Shown piece after piece: positions 1 to 5,383 of a stretch of 10,388 nucleotides of DNA; positions within the stretch are counted from its first letter, which is position 1; each line of letters opens with the position of its first letter. A model generated the notes under the pieces. That model was not told where the DNA came from. It was given only the letters and a program-made list of their open reading frames with translations, and did no database searches. The position numbers and the translations under genes are program-made. The stretch comes from an uncultured Collinsella sp. (GTDB taxonomy: Bacteria > Actinomycetota > Coriobacteriia > Coriobacteriales > Coriobacteriaceae), in NCBI GenBank assembly GCA_900552295.1, contig URZB01000036.1:1-10388 (forward strand). Direction: 5' to 3'.

Positions 1-49
1 ACGAGATGTAGCTCCGTCTCGTGGGCTCGGAGATGTGTATAAGAGACAG
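1..49 (+). other. Illumina Nextera i7 adapter left on the contig end (artefact)
   Basis: Bases 1-7 (acgagat) are the last seven bases of the P7 flow-cell oligo. Bases 8-15 (gtagctcc) are an 8-base i7 index, which from memory is the reverse complement of Nextera XT index N718. Bases 16-30 are the Nextera read-2 tail, and 31-49 (agatgtgtataagagacag) are the 19-bp Tn5 mosaic end. The order and spacing are exactly those of a library molecule, so this is untrimmed sequencing adapter and not a transposon in the genome. Genomic sequence starts at about base 50, and the window's left edge is therefore an assembly end. Confidence 0.98.
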
Positions 50-90
50 AGTCCGGACCGCTTCACGGTCCAACTTTCTGTCCGCACCCC

Positions 91-177
91 CAAGGTTTTC
101 GTTTTTTCCCCGCACTTCTGTAATTACATCTCTGGATCGAGGGCGCAGGCAATGGTGACGACATCCACGATAGCGCC
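91..177. repeat. Dispersed repeat, copy 1 (partial, right half only)
   Basis: This stretch matches 2301-2387 downstream, same orientation. From the shared ccccgcactt block onward (about 107-177 against 2317-2387) I count about 13 differences in 71 bases, roughly 82% identity; the match stops just after the gatagc block. It contains only the right inverted arm of the element seen complete at 2204-2390. The left arm would fall where the adapter now lies. Just before it, 55-60 and 66-71 form a small 6-bp hairpin (ggaccg/cggtcc). No gene is supported between 50 and 360. Confidence 0.75.
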
Positions 178-317
178 CCCCTATGCCTGATACCAAAATC
201 GTTCCATAGGGACCCGTTTCCCAATGGGATGATTCTTCACAAAGGGCATTAAGGCGCATGAGAACATGGTAGAGGCAAGCAAGCGCGCTTCCACGTTTTC
301 GCCCATGGTGACCACGG

Positions 318-323
318 TATAAT
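318..323 (+). promoter_or_regulatory. Putative -10 box for the AlbA_2 gene
   Basis: A perfect TATAAT lies 38 bases before the start codon at 361. The best -35 at 16-base spacing (296-301, ttttcg) is poor and there is no extended -10 TG, so this is only a candidate promoter. Its position fits a short leader for the gene that follows. Confidence 0.45.
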
Positions 324-360
324 CCAACGAGACAAGCAACGAACGGGAAAGGCAGCGCGG

Positions 361-1743
361 ATGAACCTGGGCAGCGAGAGCGAGACCGTCGAGTTCAAGA
401 AGTCCACTGGCGAGCATAAAGAAGCACTGCAAGCCATCAGCGCCATGCTGAACAAGCACGGCCGCGGCGAGCTCTACTTCGGCGTGAAGGACAACGGCGA
501 TGTCATCGGCCAGGATGTCAGCGACGCAACGCTGCGCCAGGTGACGTCGTGGGTGTCCGACAAGATCGAGCCCGCGGTGTTCCCGACGGTCGAGTGCCTC
601 GACGCCGATGATGGGCTGCGATACATCAAAATTGCCTTCTCAGGTGCCGACGCCCCCTACTCCGCCGACGGACGCTACTTCACCCGCGTGGGGACTTCGA
701 ACAAAGCGCTGTCGGCCTCGGAGCTGAGCGCCATGGTCGTCAAGCGTGAGCGCGCCCGTAGCCCGTGGGACTCGCTGCCGTCCGGCAGGCCCGTCTCCGA
801 CGCCGACGAGCAGGCGGTGCGTGACTTCGTCGCGCGCGGCGGCAGGGCCGGACGCGTGGGCGGCGGGTTCGCCGGCGTGGAGGACACCTTGGCAAGGCTC
901 GACCTCGTCGCGCCCGACGGCAGCCTAAGAAACGCCGCGGTGGAGCTGTTCTGCGAGGGATCCGACACCTACCCCAGGATGAAGCTGGGGCTTCTGGGCG
1001 GCAACACCAAGGCCAAGATCCTCGACCTGCGCCGCGAGAGCGGCACCATGCTCAAGCTGCTCGACTTCGCCGAGTACTTCGTGACGTCGAACATCAGGCG
1101 CGAGTTCGTCATCGGCGAGACGGGCATGTACCGCAAGGAGATCCCCGAGATCCCGGCCGAGGCCATCCGCGAGGCGGTTGCCAACGCGCTGTGCCACCGC
1201 GACTACACCACCGGCACCGCCGTCGAGGTCAACGTGTTCATGGACACCGTCCAGATCGTGAGCCCGGGCCTGTTCCCCGAGGGCGACTCGCCGCAAGAGC
1301 ACCTAGACGGTACCGCGAGCGAGTTCGGCCTCCGAAACCCCGCGATCGCGCGCACCCTGTTCCGCGCCGGCGTCATCGAGCAGTACGGCACGGGCATACC
1401 GCGCATCAAGGAGGCCTGCGAGGCAGCCGGCGTGAGGTTCCGCTTCGAGCAGACCGTCAACAGCACCGTCGTCGTCTTCGAGCGTCCTGGGTTGCAGAAA
1501 GCGGCCTTCAGGAGAACCGCGGCCGACAACCGACCGCTCCTCAGCGAGCGCGAACGAGCAGCGATGGCAATTGCCGCCGCTCAGGGGAAAATCACGACCT
1601 CCGACCTCGCGCGGGAGTCCAATGTCGGTAGGAAAACGGCCTCGAAGACTCTGAAAGACCTTGCCGGTCGAGGCCTGTTGGAATGGGTAGGGAAAAGCCC
1701 GAAAGACCCGCACCAGTTCTACAGGATGCCAAGCGAAGTTTGA
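361..1743 (+). CDS. AlbA_2 / GHKL (RecG C-terminal-like) ATP-binding protein with winged helix
   Basis: This is a 460-residue putative DNA-binding regulator of the widespread AlbA_2-HATPase_c_4 type, often annotated as ATP-binding protein or RecG-like transcriptional regulator. Residues 5-125 form the Schlafen-type AlbA_2 domain, opening with ESETVEFKKS and carrying the glycine-rich strand turn ELYFGVKDNGDVIG (37-50). Residues 265-375 look like a GHKL ATPase domain: an N-box-like EAVANALCHRDY (271-282) and a glycine motif QYGTGIPRI (341-349). Residues 393-455 look like a C-terminal winged helix (ITTSDLARES, then GRKTASKTLKDL). The family is presumed to sense a ligand or nucleotide and act on DNA; the target is unknown. 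The ATG at 361 has an aaagg ribosome site at 348-352, eight bases upstream. Codon use is strongly GC-rich, unlike the next genes, so it may be native. It looks intact and is monocistronic. Confidence 0.88.
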   Translation: MNLGSESETVEFKKSTGEHKEALQAISAMLNKHGRGELYFGVKDNGDVIGQDVSDATLRQVTSWVSDKIEPAVFPTVECLDADDGLRYIKIAFSGADAPYSADGRYFTRVGTSNKALSASELSAMVVKRERARSPWDSLPSGRPVSDADEQAVRDFVARGGRAGRVGGGFAGVEDTLARLDLVAPDGSLRNAAVELFCEGSDTYPRMKLGLLGGNTKAKILDLRRESGTMLKLLDFAEYFVTSNIRREFVIGETGMYRKEIPEIPAEAIREAVANALCHRDYTTGTAVEVNVFMDTVQIVSPGLFPEGDSPQEHLDGTASEFGLRNPAIARTLFRAGVIEQYGTGIPRIKEACEAAGVRFRFEQTVNSTVVVFERPGLQKAAFRRTAADNRPLLSERERAAMAIAAAQGKITTSDLARESNVGRKTASKTLKDLAGRGLLEWVGKSPKDPHQFYRMPSEV

Positions 1744-1799
1744 GGCTGCAGGTCCTAGCCGGGAAACAGGCCCATTGCGTTTGCTGCCCTCCCCCTGCT

Positions 1800-1854
1800 G
1801 GGCACTACTGAGTAATCTACTGGGCACTGCTGAGTAATCTACTGAGTAGTGCCC
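1800..1854. repeat. 22-bp tandem duplication closed by an inverted arm
   Basis: Two 22-base units, 1800-1821 and 1822-1843, differ at one base (gggcactactgag versus gggcactgctgag). They are followed by agtagtgccc (1845-1854), the exact reverse complement of the first ten bases of unit 1. The block can therefore pair end to end (10-bp stem, 1800-1809 with 1845-1854). It lies about 57 bases after the AlbA_2 stop. There is no T-run, so it is not a classical terminator. Confidence 0.85.
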
Positions 1855-1906
1855 AAGCGCGAGTTGGCAAGTCCGCCGAAGCCCAGAGAAACGGCTCCGA
1901 AGAATA

Positions 1907-1966
1907 TACTGACCGCTACTGACCGCTACTGACCGCTACTGACCGCTACTGACCGCTACTGACCGC
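1907..1966. repeat. Six exact tandem copies of a 10-mer (tactgaccgc)
   Basis: Six perfect head-to-tail copies of tactgaccgc run 1907-1916 through 1957-1966. All frames across it contain tga or tag stops on at least one strand, so it is not a repeated peptide. The 10-base period places each copy on the same face of the helix, which would suit cooperative protein binding. It may equally be a slippage-prone minisatellite. The last copy runs into the stem of the adjoining hairpin. The unit is too short and lacks spacers, so it is not CRISPR. Confidence 0.95.
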
Positions 1967-2008
1967 GGCATTCGGCAGGCCCGCCGAATGCCGCGGTCTC
2001 CGGAGACC
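1961..2008. repeat. 16-bp perfect hairpin overlapping a 14-bp palindrome
   Basis: Bases 1961-1976 and 1983-1998 are exact reverse complements (16 bp, six-base loop aggccc, GC-rich). The right arm shares four bases with a perfect palindrome, ggtctccggagacc (1995-2008). In RNA or single-stranded DNA the two structures would compete for 1995-1998. No U-tract follows, so I do not call a Rho-independent terminator, although it could still help end the upstream transcript. Confidence 0.85.
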
Positions 2009-2032
2009 AGCAGAGCCGCCCTTATTGTTAGC

Positions 2033-2061
2033 GCTGCCGAAGCAAGCCCTACTTCAGCAGC
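2033..2061. repeat. Small hairpin, 10-bp arms with one mismatch
   Basis: The arms gctgccgaag (2033-2042) and cttcagcagc (2052-2061) pair at nine of ten positions around a nine-base loop. It is the last of the run of structured elements that starts at 1800. The rest of 1744-2200 shows no convincing gene. Confidence 0.5.
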
Positions 2062-2203
2062 AACTTGAATTTTCGTGCGATGAGCCTCCCCGGAGCCAAG
2101 AGCCTTTTGCCCTAATCACAACACCGCAATTCAAGCACCGCAGAAAACTCCATTAGCGATGAACCAGCCACTTGAAGACGTGATCAAGGTGCGGCAAGGG
2201 GTC

Positions 2204-2390
2204 AAATTCGGAGGTGCGGGGAAAATCGAAGAAATGCTAACCAGGCCCCAGTTTTCGCTTCCGCGAACTGCGGTTTTGGTGCTAAAAATCGCGTTGTGCT
2301 CGAAGGTTCTCGATTTTCCCCGCACTTCCGTAATTTCATCCTTGGATCGAGAGTACAGGCAACAATGACGTCATCCGCGATAGCACCCAA
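2204..2390. repeat. MITE-like element with inverted ends (dispersed repeat, copy 2)
   Basis: Arms 2209-2229 and 2310-2330 are inverted repeats of 21 bp with a single G-T mismatch, around the core tgcggggaaaatcga/tcgattttccccgca. Pairing continues outward over aaatt/aattt with a one-base bulge. The arms enclose about 80 bases. The right arm plus a further 60 bases is repeated at 91-177. Open frames exist on both strands here, but they are by-products of the repeat and lack ribosome sites. A non-autonomous mobile element or a large REP-like structure fits; no transposase lies nearby, so mobility is inference. Confidence 0.65.
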
Positions 2391-2477
2391 CAGTCACGGA
2401 CGTACAAAAGGCCGTTGCCGGAAGCCTCCATACAACGACTCTTCTTTGCGCGCGCCACGCTCGCAATGCTCCATTAA

Positions 2478-2540
2478 ATGTAACTAATTGATTTGCTATA
2501 TACCATTCATAATGGCACATAGCAAATCAATTAGTTACAT
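2478..2540. promoter_or_regulatory. Almost perfect 63-bp palindrome upstream of the small ORF and 442-residue gene
   Basis: Bases 2478-2499 and 2519-2540 are exact reverse complements (22 bp, AT-rich). The centre pairs again (2503-2507 with 2511-2515), leaving only two mismatched pairs and a three-base loop. It ends three bases before the ggagg ribosome site at 2543-2547. An extended -10-like TGcTATATA lies inside at 2494-2502. It could be a large operator, a transcript hairpin controlling the downstream pair, or inverted ends of a mobile element. The symmetry is certain; the role is inference. Confidence 0.8.
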
Positions 2541-2553
2541 GTGGAGGCAGAAC

Positions 2554-2655
2554 ATGAGGGAGTACGTCGAGAAGCAGCTGCACACTAGAGTCGATTGCGA
2601 GCCCAACGACGCCTCGGAAATAACGACGCAAAACTCTTTCCGAAAGTGTAGGTGA
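2554..2655 (+). CDS. Unrecognised 33-residue small ORF coupled to the next gene
   Basis: The ATG at 2554 follows a strong ribosome site (ggagg, 2543-2547) with a six-base gap. The predicted peptide starts MREYVEKQLHTRVD and ends SFRKCR, is mostly polar, and has no signal or membrane segment. Its tga stop (2653-2655) overlaps the possible GTG start of the next gene (gtga, 2652-2655) and lies five bases before that gene's ATG, so translation is probably coupled. It may be a leader peptide, a small partner protein, or the stub of a truncated gene. No family is recognised. The ribosome site and overlap support translation. Confidence 0.5.
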   Translation: MREYVEKQLHTRVDCEPNDASEITTQNSFRKCR

Positions 2656-2660
2656 GCGAA

Positions 2661-3989
2661 ATGGCGACTCATGCATACGATGACCTTTATTCTTATCTAG
2701 CCGCATTCAAGAACAGCTCTCTTGCCGAAATAATTGCGTACCTAGAAGAACTGGGGCAAAGGAGGTTCGACGCCTTTATTAGGGGCCTTGCACCCCTTAT
2801 CCCAATCGAAAAAATCGAAAATCAATCCCTGTTCAATTTTTCTGTTGACTCCACCCTTGAAGGAGGCAAATTCCCCTGCACTGACTATGCCTGTCGAGAG
2901 CAAAACATTTACCATTTGGCAAAGTTCTCAGCATTGTATGCAGATAAAACACTGATTCATTGCCCTATAGAATCGGCATTCGAAATGGGGCACGATGATT
3001 ATGCCTCAGTCGATGAACTTGCATTCGGGATCTATTTGACCATGCGAGTCGAAGACATAGTCAAAGCTGGAATACTCGGATTTTCGAGCAATTACATTCC
3101 TCTTTGCAAAGATTGCCTAGCGCGACAAATCGAAAGAGAATCAAAAGCAAAAGGATTGATATCGAGTTATTGGGATGAACTCGTACGACAATTCTGTTCC
3201 TCTACCTCGTGCACTTTAAAACAAGCACCAGATGGGAATCCGTGTGTAGCGATTGAGGGAATGGATGCATATGGGTCCCATGATGAGATGGATGTCGATT
3301 TCCTGGTAATCCCGTCTGAATACGAATCGCTCTATGCAAGCCAAGGCGAAACGCGATTGGATAGAGACATGCTGGAGAAAGGCGGCATCTCGACTATCCT
3401 ACTGCCTTTGTTGGACGATTGCTTTCAAGCCCTCGTCAATCCCTTTTTTTCGAATAGCTCGTATTTAACCACTCGTCCAGCTCAGATTGAGTTCCTCGAG
3501 TCCGCAACTTCCACCCTTTATCCTCGAAAAGATCAGACCATACCCATTCGCCGGTTATCTTGCCCCCTCCCCATTGCTGAAAATGCAACGTTGCGTAGCA
3601 TCCTTGATTGCCGCATTAGAAACGAAGAGTCGTTTCTTGTGTTTAGGGATACCTTGTCCAAAGGCCTGAGCGAAAGGCCCATCGACACCTCGACATTAGC
3701 TGACCTGAAGAACGACCTAATAGAGCCCGAGCTTCACAAGATATCTTTAGTGATGAAAAACGAGCGATCCCGATTAGTCACCTCCGCAGGCATTGAAGCC
3801 GCTATCGGAATTGCGAGCTTTACATTGGGGCAATACGGAATCGCATCACCTTCTGATGCCATGGCCTTCCTCGGGGCTGCCGGCATAGGGGCCGTTGCAT
3901 CTCAATCCGCAGATTTCTTGCGAGAAGCCAAGGCAAAAGAGAACCCCATGTATTTCCTCTGGAAGCTCAATAGAAACAACCGTCTGTAA
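2661..3989 (+). CDS. Hypothetical protein, cysteine-rich N-terminal half and hydrophobic C-terminal hairpin
   Basis: A 442-residue protein I do not recognise. I chose ATG 2661, preceded at five bases by aggtga; a GTG at 2652 would add three residues and overlap the small ORF stop. Numbering from this ATG, the first 200 residues hold eight cysteines, including FPCTDYAC (C73, C78), IHC (C101), a CxxC in LCKDC (C149, C152) and C179, C184, C195. These could bind metal, though the spacing is not a known finger. Residues 378-414 are hydrophobic and Gly/Ala-rich (AAIGIASF, then FLGAAGIGAVAS) and could form a membrane hairpin or a packed helix pair. The C-terminus is NPMYFLWKLNRN, resembling tails I recall from uncharacterised bacterial proteins. 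There is no signal peptide. GC is clearly lower than in the AlbA_2 gene, suggesting acquisition. Function unknown; a defence or stress role is only suggested by context. Confidence 0.8.
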   Translation: MATHAYDDLYSYLAAFKNSSLAEIIAYLEELGQRRFDAFIRGLAPLIPIEKIENQSLFNFSVDSTLEGGKFPCTDYACREQNIYHLAKFSALYADKTLIHCPIESAFEMGHDDYASVDELAFGIYLTMRVEDIVKAGILGFSSNYIPLCKDCLARQIERESKAKGLISSYWDELVRQFCSSTSCTLKQAPDGNPCVAIEGMDAYGSHDEMDVDFLVIPSEYESLYASQGETRLDRDMLEKGGISTILLPLLDDCFQALVNPFFSNSSYLTTRPAQIEFLESATSTLYPRKDQTIPIRRLSCPLPIAENATLRSILDCRIRNEESFLVFRDTLSKGLSERPIDTSTLADLKNDLIEPELHKISLVMKNERSRLVTSAGIEAAIGIASFTLGQYGIASPSDAMAFLGAAGIGAVASQSADFLREAKAKENPMYFLWKLNRNNRL

Positions 3990-4057
3990 CCTAAGGGGCA
4001 GAACACCGCAGTCGCCGAGCATATCTCGATCATTAAATAAAGGCAGCACTAGAAAGG

Positions 4058-4189
4058 ATGCGAATCGTGAAGAACCGATTCCCTTTCCGAATGCCTAATG
4101 CAGTAAAAATCACTGGTAGATCCGAGCAGTTTAACCAAGACGACAAGAGCGCGCTCAGATTGTTGTCTGCAGTAGCTAGCCAAGTATAG
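4058..4189 (+). CDS. Possible 43-residue small ORF or gene relic
   Basis: The frame starts with ATG 4058 or, better placed against the aaagg at 4053-4057, GTG 4067. It ends at tag 4187-4189, overlapping the 3' end of the opposite-strand 234-residue gene by 14 bases. The C-terminal part (FNQDDKSALRLLSAVASQV) has protein-like composition, so it may be the start of a gene that has been cut off. I recognise no family. Otherwise the 3990-4175 gap between the two convergent genes shows no clear terminator. Confidence 0.2.
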   Translation: MRIVKNRFPFRMPNAVKITGRSEQFNQDDKSALRLLSAVASQV

Positions 4190-4880
4190 ATACCATCCTG
4201 TTTCCAAATTCGGTCCTACGATAAACCCTTTCTTCTTTCTCAATTTCGTCGGGATCGTCGAAGATGAGCGTCGTATCTACTACGTCCCACTGCTGCCGAT
4301 GGATATCCTCAATCAGCAATCCCAGCCCGGTTAATCGAAGAAGAACTTCTGCATCTCTGCCTCTGAGCGTCTGAAAAGTTTCCTTTTCTCGAAGCATTTC
4401 GTAGTCTCCAGGTAGAAATCTGTCCAAAGTCTCTGCAAACAAACGAAGATCGTCCCAGCTAATTTCTTTATCTAGGTAGGCCTCATAAATCTTTGCTAGT
4501 CGCCGCGCTTTGTCCTCCTCAATGTATCTTTCGAGCAGGATAAGCAGGTACTCAATATCGCGCTTCCTATTTGACTCTTCAAAGTATTGCTTGTACTTGT
4601 TCCATGAGCCATTTTCAAAAGAGTCGCGGTTGAACTCATCGAGGAAACACGCATACTTCTTCAGCAGATGCGCATTGTGGATATTGTTTCCGATTTTGTA
4701 GATGCTCACTAGGCTTGAGATGACGGGGATGTCCTTCAAGAACTCGTTTTGGAGAATTTCGTCCAGGCCAACCTCTGCGATATTCGAAATAAGTTCGAGA
4801 GAGTCGCTGCAAATAGTCGGCCTTGCGTCGTCTTGCAAGCGCGATAGACCGGCCTTAGTTGATTCCTCTGCGTTTACCAT
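4176..4880 (-). CDS. Hypothetical helical protein with winged-helix-like C-terminus
   Basis: A 234-residue protein of no family I can name. I start at the second ATG (4880), which has aaaggt about seven bases upstream; the ATG at 4895 would add five residues but has no ribosome site. An amphipathic stretch LKDIPVISSLVSIYKIG (48-64) is followed by charged helices (KKYACFLDEFN, 74-84; YLLILLERYIEEDKARRLAKIYEAYL, about 111-136). The end, from LLRLTGLGLL to YRRTEFGNRMVSIL, resembles a small winged helix. I recall uncharacterised proteins with the same IPV-SIYK, LLKK-FL and LLERY-KA-LAKIYEAYL spacing, but no function. No signal peptide. It faces the 442-residue gene tail to tail and shares its lower GC. 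An inverted repeat (tgcca/tggca) lies in its leader. Confidence 0.78.
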   Translation of the reverse strand: MVNAEESTKAGLSRLQDDARPTICSDSLELISNIAEVGLDEILQNEFLKDIPVISSLVSIYKIGNNIHNAHLLKKYACFLDEFNRDSFENGSWNKYKQYFEESNRKRDIEYLLILLERYIEEDKARRLAKIYEAYLDKEISWDDLRLFAETLDRFLPGDYEMLREKETFQTLRGRDAEVLLRLTGLGLLIEDIHRQQWDVVDTTLIFDDPDEIEKEERVYRRTEFGNRMVSILG

Positions 4881-4902
4881 AAGATTACCTTTCATAATAA
4901 TT

Positions 4903-4916
4903 TGCCAGTTTTGGCA
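4903..4916. promoter_or_regulatory. Small palindrome in the leader of the 234-residue gene
   Basis: tgcca-gttt-tggca, perfect 5-bp arms, 23-36 bases upstream of the start at 4880. It is placed like an operator for a repressor, or could be chance. No convincing -35/-10 pair was seen around it. Confidence 0.25.
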
Positions 4917-4954
4917 TGCGTTTGCAGCGCCGCTTTTCTGAAAGTGGCTCCAAT

Positions 4955-5290
4955 TTAAATGCCATCCCCCGAATAGGCGCTCAGGTTCGATTCAACAAGT
5001 GCATTGGTTGAAAAGAGCTTTAGACCCCCTTCGCGGTAGAAGTCGCCTGTGCAGAGCAACCAAATCATCTTGTCGAGCTTGCAGGCAGTGGACTCGGGGT
5101 CCACGCCGCCCTTCCGCGCCGCGCGCGCGGCCTCGAAATGGCAACGAGCCACTTCGGCCTCGCTGTCAGTGGTAGCGTAAAACTGAACAGTATTCAGCTG
5201 GCCGTTGACACAAACATCGACGAGTGGCTGCTGAACAAGCTCGACGACCTGATCAGGGCGATGCAGCTCGAGCTCATGGAGCTGCACCAC
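4955..5290 (-). pseudogene. Unrecognised coding fragment, probably the C-terminal part of a broken gene
   Basis: The reading frame from about 5200 down to the taa at 4955 has convincing GC-third-position codon use. It encodes a polar, soluble sequence ending KLFSTNALVESNLSAYSGDGI, preceded by KLDKMIWLLCTGDFY. Upstream of about 5200 the frame merely opens through the complement of another coding fragment, to a GTG at 5290 with no ribosome site. I read this as the 3' part of a gene whose 5' part was lost at a junction near 5201-5216. Family not recognised. Confidence 0.45.
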
Positions 5291-5338
5291 GGTTCGTCCT
5301 CGACTGTCTTCTGCACGCAGTGCAGGTCGAAGGGCTAG
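5138..5338 (+). pseudogene. Unrecognised C-terminal coding fragment on the plus strand
   Basis: From about 5201 to the tag at 5336-5338 the plus frame shows coding-like codons (gac, ctg, aac, aag, ctc) and reads VDTNIDEWLLNKLDDLIRAM, then further residues to FCTQCRSKG, a helical segment with a terminal CxxC. A weak terminator follows. The part from 5138 to 5200 is the shadow of the opposite fragment. I infer a second gene remnant joined head to head with the first at the shared 16-mer. No family recognised. Confidence 0.35.
5201..5216. repeat. 16-base exact repeat, copy 1
   Basis: gccgttgacacaaaca occurs here and at 9763-9778 in the same orientation, with differing bases on both sides. It lies where the two opposed coding fragments meet, so it may be a recombination or insertion junction. 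A 16-base chance match is unlikely, though not impossible, in 10 kb. Confidence 0.55.
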
Positions 5339-5341
5339 GCA

Positions 5342-5359
5342 GGAGCCCCCGAGGCTTTT
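5342..5359 (+). terminator. Weak Rho-independent terminator
   Basis: agcc (5344-5347) pairs with ggct (5353-5356), extended by two G-T pairs, and a run of four T follows (5356-5359). It sits four bases after the stop of the plus-strand fragment, which supports that fragment having been the end of a real gene. The stem is short. Confidence 0.35.
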
Positions 5360-5383
5360 CCTAATTCTAGGTGTTAAAGTCGA

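Noticed and set aside
31-49. Tn5/IS50 mosaic end as a genuine transposon terminus
   Set aside because: It is joined to the Nextera tail, index and P7 end in library order, so it is adapter.
925-1302. Long minus-strand open frame inside the AlbA_2 gene (also 1203-1529 -, 1303-1827 - and 1191-1631 +)
   Set aside because: These are shadows of a GC-rich gene: low-complexity composition and no ribosome site, while the 361-1743 frame carries recognisable domains throughout.
1800-1966. Possible CRISPR array from the tandem repeats
   Set aside because: The units are 22 and 10 bases and contiguous, with no unique spacers and no cas genes.
1961-1998. Rho-independent terminator for the AlbA_2 gene
   Set aside because: The stem is excellent but no T-run follows on either strand, so I list it only as a hairpin.
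2131-2487. Several 62-69 codon frames on both strands over the repeat
   Set aside because: They overlap the inverted-repeat element, have no ribosome sites and contradict each other. The structure explains the open frames better than coding does.
2661-4880. The 442- and 234-residue genes as one operon
   Set aside because: They are convergent (+ and -), so they cannot share a transcript, although they could still be functionally linked.
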